Source: Nereocystis luetkeana (taxonomy: Eukaryota > Sar > Phaeophyceae > Laminariales > Laminariaceae). Taken from it: DNA of 64,000 nt. The stretch spans positions 9,675,324 through 9,739,323 of the forward strand of contig JARUPZ010000024.1 of the NCBI GenBank assembly GCA_031213475.1, written 5' to 3'. The position numbers were made by a program, and so were the translations under genes. Of this stretch, positions 41,901-53,772 are shown in pieces (the first letter of the stretch is position 1; every line of letters begins with the position of its first letter). A model generated the notes under the pieces. It had not been told where the DNA came from. It ran no database searches and worked only from the letters and a program-made list of their open reading frames with translations.

Positions 41901-44900
41901 CCAGATGCGCTTTCGTCTCTCACCAAGGTGGAAGAGACGGCTCTCAGGATGCCGATGGTGATCCAGATGAAGGGGAATACCTTCGGAGGCGGCATCCATT
42001 CGGGACGACGGCGTTCGCTTTTGGATTCCTTCTCGACCGATACCTTCGGCCGACGGGCGTTCAATATCCCAAACGTCCTTTTCCCCGGGGTGCACACGAA
42101 CAAGGGAGCGCGTGCGCGAGCGGGCAAACGGAAGGAAAATGCACAGCATACGTCAGAGTCGGGCCAAAACAACAAACATCAGCGCCACAGGCAAGGGCGA
42201 AGGCGAAACACAGCCTGTTTATAGTCAACTCCACAATCGTCGCTTCCTCCGCGGCCGCCCTTCCCCCCCGACCCTGTCACTGCGCCCTCCCCTTTCTACC
42301 CCGCCCGGTCTCGTTTCCACCGTCCGCGCGAACAACGCTTTTATAGAACGGCACCAACATTCTTGGGCATACTATACTTTGGGTTGGTGTGGGATATTTT
42401 TTTCAGTGTAGTAAGGGGTTGAGGGTCGTTTTGGTTGTGGACACGTCTGCGCGTTGCCCGCCCAGGTTGCAGTGCGGCAAACTGTGAAGGCGCACTGCTT
42501 GTGGTGTCGTTCGGGGTTCCGCTAATTGCGTGTACAGTTGTCGTGTGTACGCGGGGGCGCCCTGGACCGGCGTAAACGTCTGCTGGAGGTCCTTCAGCGT
42601 CGGTTGAAACGCCCGCACGCCTGCAGGTTCCGGCTGCACGGGGGGGTAGGCGGGCCCTGATCACCCTTTTCCCCGGTGCCGGCGTTGGACCGGCCGCCGC
42701 GCCTCGGCCCACAAGGGAGGGTGGGCGGCCGCTCCATACGTCTCTACCGGGGGGGGTTACATCCGTGGCCCACGATGTGGTGAGCCTTGCTTGATGCCGA
42801 ACCGAAGAGGGGTAGGCTGCCCGACCAGTACGAGTAGTCGTGCGAGACGGGGCTCGGTGTGGGCTATAGTCGAGGTGAGCCCGCCACACCCGCCGGCGGC
42901 CCCTTTAACGCCACCGTTCGGGCAGCCTATCCCTTCACGACCCCGCACCAAGGCCCACTGCCGCGCGTGGCACGGGTTTATACCCTGTCAGCGGGAGCAT
43001 ATGGAGCGGTCACACCAATGCCGCCGCCAGCCCTGCCTCGTGGGCAAGGGCGCGGCGGCCGGTCCAACGCCAGTACGGGGGAAAGGCTGGTCAAGGCCCG
43101 CCCACCCCTTCGTCCAACCGGAACCTGCAGGCGTGCGAGCGTTTCAACCGACAGCCGGAGTACCCCCAGCAGACGTTTACGCCGGTCCAGGGCGCCCCCG
43201 CGTACATAGGACAATTGTACACGCAATTAGGGGAACCCCGATCGCCAACACAAAGAGTGCGCCTTCAGTGTACCGCAAGTGCAAGATGGGCGGGCATTGC
43301 GCAGACGTGTGCCCGAAACCGAAACAGCCCTCAACTGCGTGGAGGGCGGGAACGAGGAAGGGGGGGTGCGGAGGGACAGGGGCGAGGAGGACGGGCGGCC
43401 GCAGGGTATCGGGAGGACGGTAGCCTTGCATATCAGCAGACAAGGGGTACTCGTCGGCGCAGGCCAGCCCCATACTTCGCATTTGTCCCAGTCACGTCAC
43501 GGTTCAGTTTAATGTTATTGGTATGTTTTTGCGTACAGGTCGACAATCCGTACTCGTCGGCGCACACCACATCAGGGCTGCCATATGCCCCAGCTACTGG
43601 ACGTCAAGAGAAAACAAGCTTTCTTCTCGTATTGATTTGTCTTACTTCGTACCAGGTATATGATTGGGAGCTACTCCCCACGTTGTCGGTGCCACGGGTG
43701 ACCTGCCAATGACGGCCCTGCCGGTGGGAGACTACTTCTTGGGTGAGACAACACAGCACCAGGCCGGTGGTCAGTGAAAAATCTCAGTACGCAACGAGGT
43801 ATGACTGGGACCACCAGCCGGGGCTGGAAGACTAATCCAATCCCATCGTAATAAACACTGATTCTTTTGGCAGCAGCACAGTAAAGCAACAGCAAAATCG
43901 TGACTCAATCAGATGGACCCAGGATTGGGACAAAGTTGATCCCACCATTTCTGATTGGATTGTCTTGGAAATGCGATAGAATATGTTATGATTCCCCGAA
44001 GGTTTGGCCAAAACCCGCGATAACAAGGAAGATAGAGGTAAAATACAGACCTTCCCACTCTTCCTGAAGGCGTAGCAGTCTGTTTAGTTTCTGCAAGGTC
44101 ACTTCATTCCCAGGGATGGTCGCCGCGTTGAGTGCACTGAACGCGATGGTGTATCCCCGACGGAGCCCGCCTGCTTCGGCGCAGGAGGCATCTTTCAACC
44201 TAATACTTGCATATAATGACCAGCGGCAGCGCCAAATGATGCAACAGTAGTAAACGTAAAGTACAGGACTCTTTTTTACGCATGGCCAAAGCGCCAGGGT
44301 CAAAATTCGGCGGGATAGACCGGGGCAAAACCTCAATGAAAGACTTCGCTGAGCTTGGTCTTCATTGCCAGCAATCACAAAGACAAAAAAACAAACACGC
44401 TGACCCCGAGTCAACACCAGTTGAACCCTTTTTAGAGCCCGCAGCAATATTTCAAAATTTCGCAGGGGTGTCACAAACATACCAGGTAGGCGTTTTGTCC
44501 CGCTAATCGCGCTGTTACGGCGCGCGAGATCGAGCAGTGACGTTTTCGTTTTGATTCTTCTCCAGCGGATGGGTGAAACTAAAGCTTAAGCTCAGCACAA
44601 TTCCACACGCAAACTACGTGCCTTGTGTCGGTTTAACTCGTTTGTAGTACACACCGGATGTTTGTCAGGCCAACCGCGCTTCACAGCATGGCACACAGCT
44701 ATCAATCACCTGGACTTCATGGCCAGGAATCCGAAGGTCAAAAACACCGTAGCTTTCGCCCACTTCGCGCCGAGCCTCGGAAGCACGCCCCCTTGAAGCA
44801 ATGAGAGCCCGCCCTGGAACAGCAGGAATGAAAAAACATACCAGGTACCAGGTATCGTTTTTCGTGATGGAGGTAGGAAAAGAGCGCGCCACCTTGATGC

Positions 44901-47900
44901 AATACTTGCTTGTGATATAAGAAAGTATGCCGTATTTCGTATGCAGGACTTGCATAAAAACGGGCATTCCGTACTTGGTGATGCAGCACTCGGTGTGTAC
45001 CGCAACGATTGCAGTTCGTGTTTGTACGTTTCGATGCGAATTAAAGAAAACATTAGACGTAGTACGGCCAGCAATGTCTATAGAGCACGACAAGTAGAAT
45101 TACAGCGGAAATATTACCAGATACGATTACTACGAACCAGATACGCCCATTGTCAGTCAAGCTTCGTACGCTGTGCCAATACACTCGAAACGTGTCAATG
45201 ATATCGAATTATATCACTACGGGCCCAGCGGTTTGTGTACTTTCTTCAAAATAGCCCAGCTTAAGCAAACGAAACCAAAAGTAGAGAATGAAAAAAAGGC
45301 GACGCAGCACTATAGACCACAGGGCTACTCCCGGACCAGGCAAACTGAAGTGTGTGCGTCTTTGCCACACCCAGCTGTACTGCAAGGTGACTCATTCATA
45401 TGTAAAGACAATACAGCGCAAGCGTTCCATATAAGCTGGGCACAACAGCACAAAACGAAAACACACACCTAGTACGAGATACTGGTTTATACCGCTACTA
45501 TTGTCGTACCTTAGGTGTCTGAACCCGGAAATTCCCAAGAAAACACCCAAAGTGCACGCACCACGGGATCATAATGGGTATGTATCGAGGCGCCACCTAA
45601 AGACAACTCAGCATGCTCTGGCTCCAGCGAAAGCAACAGTATGCCCCCCTGCTGCAGGCAACGATCGTTTACCCACCCTGCAATAATGCTACCAACACAA
45701 GGAACCACCAGCAATGGAGCACAGGCAACTTCTCGACGGGCGAGCCCCTACTGCAGCAACCAATGGACGCCTCGAAATCTGGTGGTAGTTTTTGCTTTGG
45801 GCACGTTCGGGCCGCCCTCTCACCATGATGATGCCGAACTCTACCCCCGTTCCAGCGACGTACCTGTTGAAAGGCCGGCCGGCCGGACGGATGGACAGCG
45901 GCGCAAGCACGAAACACGTTTCCGTCACGTTGCACATTTGACATTGCACTCCGCGTCACGTTTCACGTTTTTTAAACGCAACTCAGCGTCACGTTTCATG
46001 TTTTTAGATGAAACTCAGTCAAGGGCGACACAAGAGAGACGAGCAAATATCCACAAGAAAAAAAACACGTCAAGGCATTGCTAGTTGTGTTGGGCAGCTC
46101 CTCTGATGAAACATTGAGCACGGCTAATAGCCAAGAGCGACTAGGGTACCATACAATAAATACAAGGTACAGGACCTTTAGATGAGGCAATTTTTGGTAA
46201 GGACGGACCAATCACAGGCTTAGGAACCAGTAAAGCAAGACCAATCAAATGCGAGGTTTGTGAGGATTTCGTAACCACGGGCGATGGTGATTGGTACGGG
46301 ATAACACCGCTGCCTTGATGAGATACGCTCAGAGCAGAGAGGTGGCGCACGCAAGACAGAGATATATTGGTGTTCAAGCTTCGATGCTGGGGCAATCGAC
46401 GCAGCCCAGCACCATGCTGGTGTAGCGTCGGCGGATGTGTCCCGGCTGCAGTATACGGCTAAAGTGGTTGCCTTTCTCGGAGCGTGCGCAGCGTCGCTGT
46501 GAGAGGGCAGAAAGCTAGGGCCGGCGCAGCTTGCCGCTTCTGCTGCTGCGTCCCGCTACCTACCCTTCTACGAGGAGGCCAGAGGCACATATTTTGTGTT
46601 GCGTACGCGTACACAGACGGCGGCACTACCACCAGCACCAAAATACAATACCAGTACATTGCAGCAGCAGCAGCAGCTTCGTCTCTGTGGATTCGAACCC
46701 TGGTGCTTGCTTGTAGCAGCGGGGCAAACCCTTTACTTTCAGTAGGCAGGACGTGGTTTCCTTCAATTTCTCACGGCAGGCAGCAACAGCAGTCTAGCAA
46801 TCCTCGCTGTCCGGAAACGTAGGACAGTTTTGGTGATAATACTTGAAAAGTAATACGTACCCGAACGGGTCTTACATATCCGGATAAAGTGGGACCAGGT
46901 ACGCGACGGTAGTACTCTGTCCGGCAAATGTAAGATTTTGTTGGCACTGCTGGTAATAATCTAATGTTTCTTACATTTGCAGACATGGTGGTAAAACCTG
47001 CCCCAAAAACTCAAAGCGATTGCCAAAACTAGAGGAATCACAAAACGAACACTCCCCCGCGAAAAAACCCCGATAATGGCATGCCTTGAAAATAATTCCC
47101 CACGTGCAAGATATCATGGAGGCTCAATACAAATTACCTACCAGGTACATCTATCGATGACAGATACACCCCACGTTTCCGGCACCATTAAGGTAGGATT
47201 AGAGTGGAATCATTTGCGTTGTGTGGCAGGAACTCACCCACATTTCTAGGACAAACTACTTGGAATTAGACTGCAATACATATTTCGCGAAGTGATCTCG
47301 TAGACCACCGTATACGTACGTAACACGAGTGATAAGATAACAACATGCCCCCGGACGAGTTTCCAAGGTGATTTCCTCCACAGCAGGGAGGGTACAAACG
47401 CCGAGTGACGAGTTTACTGGATTATTCGATTACAGTCCATGTGCTGCCCTGTGCTACGAGTACTGCGCGCACGTGAAGGTCGGTGCCAATATGTTGACGC
47501 ACACTGACTGGTGACGATAAACGTTTGCATTGACTGGTACTTCGGATCACACCTACGTGTATGGATTACCCGGTACAAGCAAAGACCACGAGCATCACGA
47601 GATTTTTCATATACATATCCTGATCGTACGAAAACCATATACATACCTGGTACCTGGTGTTGTATACGGCGGTACTACAGCAGTAGCCTGTTGCCGTAGC
47701 CTGTTGCCATGCAAAATTTAAACGGGTCCATGCTCGTCTACTCGTATGCATGTATGCACACCACGGGCATGACGCGGAAACATGTGTCAAGGCAGAAGGA
47801 CCAAGTGATGGAAAACACAAAAACACAGGACCAGCCTTCATCAGCAGCAGCAGTAGCAGCAGAGGCAATCCTTCCAAAGTAGGCACAAACAAATATATCT

Positions 47901-48199
47901 CACTTTGCCATCGCGACGAAGTCAACCGGAAGACGAGGCGAGGCAACCTCGGCTGCACCACCACCAGCTGCAGGCTCCTCCGTCGCTTTCAGCACCAGAG
48001 CATTCCGCAGCACCCCCGTGAAGCCGGTCCGCTCGCCCTGCCAGGGAGCTAGGCTTGCCGTGTCCGGCGTCAAAGGCAAAACTGGAGCATTTTTCGACGC
48101 CTTTTGGCGGGTTGTCCAGATACCGCTCGTCGGGGGCGGGGCGGAAAATGCGGCAGCGCCGCCCAGGAGCGCGAGCAGAGCTACGCCAGTCGAGATCAT
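38972..48199 (-). CDS. TspO/MBR-family membrane protein with predicted plastid leader, 8 exons
   Basis: Exons (minus strand, 5' to 3'): 48199-47904, 45863-45824, 44813-44710, 44136-44059, 42077-41924, 40765-40625, 39954-39861, 39048-38972. Phases chain to 327 codons and a TGA. TspO/MBR (translocator protein, peripheral benzodiazepine receptor) proteins are five-helix tetrapyrrole and sterol binders. Family marks are PEWMPPPKVFPFIWITIG, HLSVGDTWNHINNVEKRLG, TLPKAGLIILPSVIWIA and the C-terminal SIWRLNGKEPLYP. The N-terminus looks like a plastid import leader, so the protein probably sits in a plastid membrane. The donor at 44059 (GTGGGA) was chosen by phase over GTCTGT eight bases on. The upstream hydrophobic part (GGLSLLQGGVL, ATVFLTFGFLAM) is an extra not found in bacterial TspO. 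Confidence 0.8.
39287..39379 (-). ncRNA. tRNA-like RNA polymerase III promoter (SINE head or tRNA relic)
   Basis: The minus strand has an A-box-like TTTGGTCAGCGGTTATGG and a perfect B box GGTTCGAATCC about 50 bases on. The acceptor stem does not pair and a GGTACCTGGT heptamer block sits where the anticodon arm should be. It is not a working tRNA. It lies in a TspO intron. Confidence 0.4.
39430..39530 (-). repeat. Dispersed repeat family R2, copy 3
   Basis: Reverse-strand copy with CCAGCTCCCTCCC, CTCAGATCTCGGGTCACAA and CCCCTCCGCACTACGGTGCG. Confidence 0.65.
41382..41475 (+). repeat. Dispersed repeat family R3, copy 2
   Basis: CCGTCCCGGCATTGTAGGGA, GCGAGGGTCTATGG, GAGATCGAGTAC, then a C run; matches 33570-33645. 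Confidence 0.7.
42416..43334. mobile_element. Inverted pair of Gag-like retroelement fossils
   Basis: Arms 42416-42742 (coding sense minus) and 42994-43334 (coding sense plus) are similar reverse complements around a 250-base GC-rich spacer. Both keep a frame reading QQTFTPVQGAPAY followed by QLYTQL and EPR, ending in a zinc-knuckle-like region, which suggests the Gag part of an LTR retrotransposon. No LTRs, protease, integrase or reverse transcriptase are visible. Both arms are old, broken fragments. They lie in a TspO intron. Confidence 0.6.
45824..45863 (-). other. TspO-like 40-nt microexon
   Basis: Codes YVAGTGVEFGIIM. The acceptor follows TTTCAACAG and the donor is GTGAGA; phase 2 in and 0 out exactly bridges exon 1 to the exon at 44813. 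Confidence 0.7.
46681..46985. other. Short inverted repeat and isolated B-box-like site in a TspO intron
   Basis: GCAAATGTAAGA at about 46924 pairs with TCTTACATTTGC near 46980. On the minus strand GGTTCGAATCC occurs at about 46720 without a convincing A box. No exon is seen here. Confidence 0.4.
47321..47414. mobile_element. MITE family M2, partial copy
   Basis: TAACACGAGTGATAAGATAA followed by CCCGGACGAGTTTC and ACAAACGCCGAGTGACG matches, in order, the reverse complement of the right half of the 32281-32529 element. Confidence 0.65.
47904..48199 (-). other. TspO-like exon 1: signal peptide and plastid transit peptide
   Basis: The chosen start at 48199 opens MISTGVALLALLGGAAAFSAP: a short hydrophobic signal peptide followed by AAAFSAP, close to the ASAFAP motif that directs heterokont proteins across the inner plastid membranes. 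A Ser/Thr/Pro/Lys-rich transit-like stretch follows. An upstream in-frame ATG at 48331 would bury the signal peptide behind 44 residues, so 48199 is preferred. The donor is GTGAGA, phase 2. Confidence 0.75.
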
Positions 48200-50548
48200 C
48201 TCGCGTACTGGCCGAAAATGAGGTTCGCGGTTCAATGCGATAGGGGTTTCAACACGATGCTCGGGGCGTTCGCTTCCGGACCCGACATCTTTTCCGAGAT
48301 TTCGGGGTGATGAGCCCACATCGCTAGCCAACCCCAGTGCTGCCTGGGACAGGTTGAGGGGAGCGGGAAGTAAAGAGTTCGAGAGGAGATGGGATGCAAT
48401 AGCGCGTCCGCCGTTATGGCGGTGGCGTGCATCTGTTCGCTGTTCGACAATATTTTGGTCGACCTCATCCTTTCCCAGGCTTCCAGAAAAGACCCCGCCG
48501 AGTAGATGCGCCGCGTTTGCGTTCGGTTAGGGTTAGCTAACCCCTATGTAGCTGGGCTGTGCACCCGTGCACACCCTCAAACTACCCCTTCTAGCATTTC
48601 CCGCCGTATCAATTGGTGCAGGGATGAGTAATCGTGGATAGGTGCACGCATGGAGCCTGTTGACGGCAGACCTGCCGATGGCCGTTTGGAAGATTGCCTT
48701 GGAAAAACGACGAGGACACCATCCGACAGTCCCGAACTGCTCCTCAAGTGGGCGGTAGAATAACCCGAGCGAGGGCAACAGGGCAACAGGCAGACACGCC
48801 GAGCGAGAGCAAAGGGCTGCAGGCTGCAGGGGGCGCTGCCAAGAGGAAGTAGAGGGGAGCAAGTGGCAGCGATAGTCGACAGAGGTGATGGATCGAAGGG
48901 CCGCTCGGCATCCGAGAGCTCGGTTCGAGGTAAGTGGACCGTATGTATTGCACGTTGAGGTTGAGGGCTTGTGATTGGTGACACCGCAAGTCTCGAACCT
49001 AAGCGTGTGCTTGGATGGAGCAGAACTACGCACTACGCATAACGAACTTGATGCTGATGCTGCTGTACCAGGCCATGCCGCACTCACTGCTCCGCCTACT
49101 ACTACTGCTGTAGACTTGGTTGATTGTAGAGCTCTACCTACGCATATACCATACCAGGTACCAGGTATATAGTCTACAGTAGGGGCCACAGCGGTCGGCG
49201 TGTACTGACTTCTCTACGCTACGACACAGGAACCACAGGCAATAGTGGTTGCCCCCAGATCTTCCCAAGGTAGGCTATTTACGCACTCTGATTGGCTAAG
49301 GGGTGTTTTGTAAGTGGCCCAACTAACCTAGAGTTTTTCCAAGCTACAGCATCCCGAGCCGGCCAAATCAGCCTTTCCAAGCACAGCATTCAAGCCGGCC
49401 GAATTAACCTATTAATAGAGATTTCACAAGCCACAGCACCCAAGCACTGGTCACCCCATAGCGTTCGGGTTAGGGTTCGGGTCAGGTGGTCGACTTTAGG
49501 CGCCACGGCCAAAAACCCTGGAAATATTCACTATCAGGGTGCATCCACGGCTCACCATAGGTACAATCTACTGACCGTTTTACTGCCGAGTGCCGCCGTC
49601 GATCACCTTGACAGCCGGGGGGCGGCAGTAAGCGAGCTATGACTGGTTTGCAGTGACGCGCTGGTGCCTCATAATCTCCGTGAGACTCCCGTTCCCATTA
49701 CGATGGTGTACCACTACTTATATACTCATACTGCTTGTTGGTGGATTCATCTACTTCACCTACAGCAGTAGTATATATATGGTGTCGTGTCGAACAAACT
49801 CTGCGCTGCTCGCGGCCCTGTGACCTGCGACGTTGCGGATCATGTTTACCACTTGCGTTGGCGTGTGAGTCACCTGTCACCTGTGACCAGCTTCGACACT
49901 ATGGTTGAAATTTACGTACTTGACTCTAAACCCTGTAACCCTAGCCCTAACACTAACCCTAGCCCTAACGAACTACTTATAATTTGATTGCTTTGCCCCC
50001 AGAACGGGACTGCACTTTAAAGGGGCTAAGCTAACCTGGATGGCCTGTGAAAGCTCTCGGAATGAAGATGTAACGGTGTAACGCTTGCGCGCACCACGAG
50101 GCTACTACTGCTGTTGTATCAACCAGGTTGTTGAATCTGCGCCAAGTCACGTAAACCAAACGTGTCAGAAGACGGGAGCTGCGCCAAGTCACGTAAACCA
50201 AACGTGTTAGAAGACGGCAGCGTTGCAGTGCTGGGCGTCGTGAGTCACACCTGTAGGAGCTATCGCACTAAAACTACCCGGGACTATATTCAGTCTAGAC
50301 CGCCGTCCGTCACAGGCCTAAACTGCCTATCCCGACCAATACCAGTATGTCGTAAGCTCTACCCGGTACTGACCCTGTGCGCTGTGCATACAAAACATCC
50401 ACCTTGCCTCTTGCCTAACCCGACGACACAGGTGGGTGTACAGCAATACAGCCCTGCCTTGGTGCAGTACAGCAGCTCATAATGTTTACGGCGCTTCTCG
50501 CTTCTCGTTGCGGACGAGATGAACGTCAACATCATTTTTTCTACACAG
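48200..50548. other. Intergenic region upstream of the TspO-like gene
   Basis: It contains the 5' flank of the minus-strand TspO-like gene, degenerate CCCTAA-like runs at 49925-49973, a heptamer site at 49150 and a foldback half-site at 49991-50030. A 218-codon minus-strand open frame (48533-49189) shows no family likeness. A perfect-phase 42-base duplication lies at 50151-50234. No promoter motif is certain. Confidence 0.5.
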
Positions 50549-51424
50549 GGAAATCTGGAGGTGGGTGGCTTGATCGCGCTTGGCGAACAGATGCGGGAAA
50601 CGACATGTTTCGAGTTTGATTGCATCCGGGCATCTGTCCGGGTCCTGGGTTGTAGTTTGAGGGTTGAGGTAACGACGGATTCTGGTGGGGTTTGACGGTG
50701 CTTGTTTTCTTGTTTTCGCTGTTCGATCAATAATGCTGATAAGGTCATGTATGTTGGCTGAAAAACTTGCCGGCATCAGATAGAAACGCCGGCTTGCGTT
50801 CAGTTCTGTTTACCGAACTGCCGGTACTATGTACGCACTATAATACTGTGTTATTAATACGTCGAATTAATAGAAAGGCCAGGGTGAAGATGACACACAC
50901 CACGTTTGACATCTCCCAATGACGTATCATACCTGGTGAGGAGAAATTGATGCTGGTATCAGTATAATTGCTTGGTACTATTGGCATAGCTGTCGCTAGG
51001 AATCTCGCATCAGGATATAGAAAACTGTCGCCAAATGGTGTCCGTTGGTTGATGTGGAGAATTCCGAGAATTCCATATACCAGTACCATGTTATTACCCT
51101 CGGTCAGCTGTCGTGGAACCTCGGTAGGAGAACCCCGCTTCAGCCAGGTCGAAAGTCGAAAGCCGTCTGTACTTGATTTTTTTGGCGCGGTGTAAACTAG
51201 AGCCTCGCATTCGCTCGTAGTAACACCTCTGTGTCACATAACGTGTTGTCTGTTTCATGCAGGCACTGGGCAAAGGTGGCACCAAGTCTCTGGACTATCG
51301 CAAAGTGTACATGTTTCAGGACGTGTTTTTGAGGGACGATGCTGGTCAGGCCACCCACATGACCCAAGGACGAGGACCTCAGGCAGGGGCTTTCAGGGCT
51401 GTCTTCTGTATTCGTACTTGGTGA
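50549..51424 (+). CDS. Two linked exon-like blocks of an unrecognised protein
   Basis: Block 50549-50668 follows TTTTTTCTACACAG and ends at donor GTAACG, phase 0. It reads NLEVGGLIALGEQM then CFEFDCIRASVRVLGCSL. Block 51263-51420 follows GTTTCATGCAG and reads DYRKVYMFQDVFLRDD then GAFRAVFCIRTW. It ends either at donor GTGAGT (phase 2) or at the TGA at 51422. The phases agree (0 to 0) and codon use resembles the other exons. I do not recognise the family and see no convincing first exon. Confidence 0.4.
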
Positions 51425-52068
51425 GTGAACGGCGAAAACACTGCATCTTTACCGCTATAAGTACAATGGTAGTACAGCGCTTCCGGGATTGAGTCTCGAC
51501 GGTTTCTTTTTTTTATCTCGTGACACACCCGGAATCATTCGGTACTCGTACGTTTTATCTATACTTCGCACGTGGTATGTTCGTGCGTAGAGCGGAGAGT
51601 TTCGACAACTGTACAAAGCTATATTCGCATGATGCCGGTGCTGTTTGGTAGTGCTTCCAGTTCGAGGTGCGTCTTTATCTTGAGATCGTGTCGTTCACAC
51701 GCTTCAAACTTGATTGAGGCCGATCCTTGTTTTTTTGTGTCGACACATCGACAAAAGCTGATTGGGCCAGCGCAGCTGCCGAAAGTTTTTTCGGTGCCCC
51801 TCGCCACCTTGCTGACCATCAGTACCGAAGAACTTAGTCTTCCGGACTACCCATTTTTAGCCTGAGTAAACGATAATAACCGATACTAATATAATAGCGC
51901 AACCAAGGTCTGGCTTGGCAGCCAAGCATGAGTTGATGGTCCCTGTTAGAGTTTGGGGCTAGTGTTGGTGAGCAAAAACGCGCGGCCGGGGTAGCTCTAT
52001 GCCGTGTGATTAATACAGTGGTAACATGGTACAAGGGGAGACGTGTGAAACAACGCGACTGAACCTAT

Positions 52069-52549
52069 TTCCAGTATTTGATACAGACCAAGCTCTTGGC
52101 AGTTTTCCTCCCGACCCATGAGCAGCCGATGGAGGAACGATTGCCGGCATGGGAAAACGTTTCAGAGTTTGACTGCAAAGGTTTTAACCTCCCCATTCGC
52201 TGCCATTCCTTCACGAGTCCTTCACTCTGCTTTGAGGTGAAACGGGAAAATTGTCGCAGTGGAACCAAAACGGGAACGTTTCATAGGATTGGTGTCGGGC
52301 GCGAAAAACGTAGTTTGTATCTCAGAACGTGACCGTATATATGGCGTGGCGGTCGCCTTTACCAGAGGGAGTCCAGTGTTCAGTAAGCACCGTATGGCCG
52401 ATGTCAAGGAGTACCGAAAGGAACTAGGAATCAGGGAAAATGAGCCCCTTCCGCCGTATACTTCGGACGATTGCTGTAAGACTATGGGCCTCAACCCGAC
52501 TACAACCGCAGGAAAACCATACCTGCTATATAAGTTGATGGTGTGATGA
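52069..52549 (+). pseudogene. Unrecognised protein-like open region, probably decayed
   Basis: Two overlapping plus-strand frames, 52069-52332 and 52259-52549, each look protein-like: one has FDCKGFNLPIRCHSF and FHRIGVGREKRSLYL, the other VFSKHRMADVKEYRKELGI and AGKPYLLYKL. The family is unknown; a mobile-element origin is possible. An opposite-strand open frame of 162 codons also crosses it but looks less protein-like. It may be one broken gene or chance. Confidence 0.35.
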
Positions 52550-53772
52550 TGGCTGCAAACGTGACAGCACAGGCATTCCTTCACAAGAAGGCACGGCTCG
52601 ATAAGGCTGGAAGAAGTGCAATGTGGCAGGACAAGAAAGAAAGCCGTTGCCGTTGCGAGGAGGATGGTCGAGGGCCAGCTGTGACGAGAGCAAACAGACA
52701 ATGAAGGCATATGCTACCATCGTCACGCTGTACGATCCGAAAAAGTCGGGCTAAATGTATGTGCTTGGTTTATTTCTCGTGATTGATTACAAGTTCGTGC
52801 GCGACGTGCTGTCACGTTCAGATGACGCGATGACACATTTGTCTTGCCCCCATTTTCATCGTCCGAATACCCACATATACAGACAAAGCACGCCCACCCT
52901 TGCAACTTCAGCTACAACAACACACTAAAGTATATCTATAGAAATCTGGTCGTCGACACCATTGTCATAAAACACTAAACAACACCTAGAGTCAGCTGAA
53001 TGCAACTGCAAAACTTCCGAAAGACGCTGCTCTAACCCCCTTCCGCTAAAGTATGCTACCGAAAACAATGGGAATAGAAGCAACCACGCTACAGCAAGTT
53101 GCCCGACAGGCCAACGCTTTTCTTGGTACTCTCGCTACGTGTATGTTTCCTATTGCAACATGTAACGGGTAACGTGGGTACAGCAGTAGCATCCCCGAGT
53201 GAACGGGGTGTACATGACTGCTGTTATCTTCTGCGTGTGCATCTATAGGCATCAGGGCACCGCCACAATTAAAGCGATGCGGCGGAAGTGCCGAACTTGT
53301 AGTGACCACATTACAAACCCGTATATATAGCAAGGGATGTGGTCCGACAAACAAACAAACCTGGTGGTACAGAGGGCCAGTCCCCTGCTCTGCACAAAAA
53401 TACAAACCCATACATACATGTAACTTCATACAAAAGGGGCCTCGGCGAGTCGTTCAATGTGCACCCATACGACAACACGGACTGCAGAAATACTTTCTAC
53501 GCATGTTGGCATGAGAAAACGTCCCCCTCGTCACGAGCCGGCGACCCACCCCTCTCCTCCGACCAAGACAATGCTGGCCTCTAACTATATGACTGAAAGC
53601 CATCTATTCATACCCATACATCGAGGGCAGATAACTCCAAAACTTTAGCTTTTATCGCTAACAACCTAGAGTGCTAGCGGTACAAACTCGAGTATCTTGC
53701 CCCGAAAACTAAAAAACGCCATGGTTTTCACGACTCTCTAAAGAACACGACAGGATATTGCTTTTAACGTAT
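52550..53772. other. Intergenic stretch, no feature seen
   Basis: AT-richer sequence between the open region above and the 3' end of the FN3-type gene. I see no exon, RNA gene or clear repeat. Confidence 0.5.

Noticed and set aside
46700-46740. GGTTCGAATCC as part of a tRNA gene, minus strand
   Set aside because: No A box at the right distance and no pairing acceptor or anticodon stem.
48533-49189. 218-codon open frame on the minus strand upstream of the TspO-like start
   Set aside because: Composition is not protein-like and no start or splice context supports it; kept as unlikely but not excluded.
49925-49973. CCCTAA-like runs suggesting an interstitial telomere
   Set aside because: Short and irregular (CCCTAG, CCCTAAC, ACTAACC mixed); also seen in scraps at 1500 and 48530. 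Not a telomere array.
52222-52710. 162-codon minus-strand open frame
   Set aside because: Less protein-like than the plus-strand frames it overlaps.
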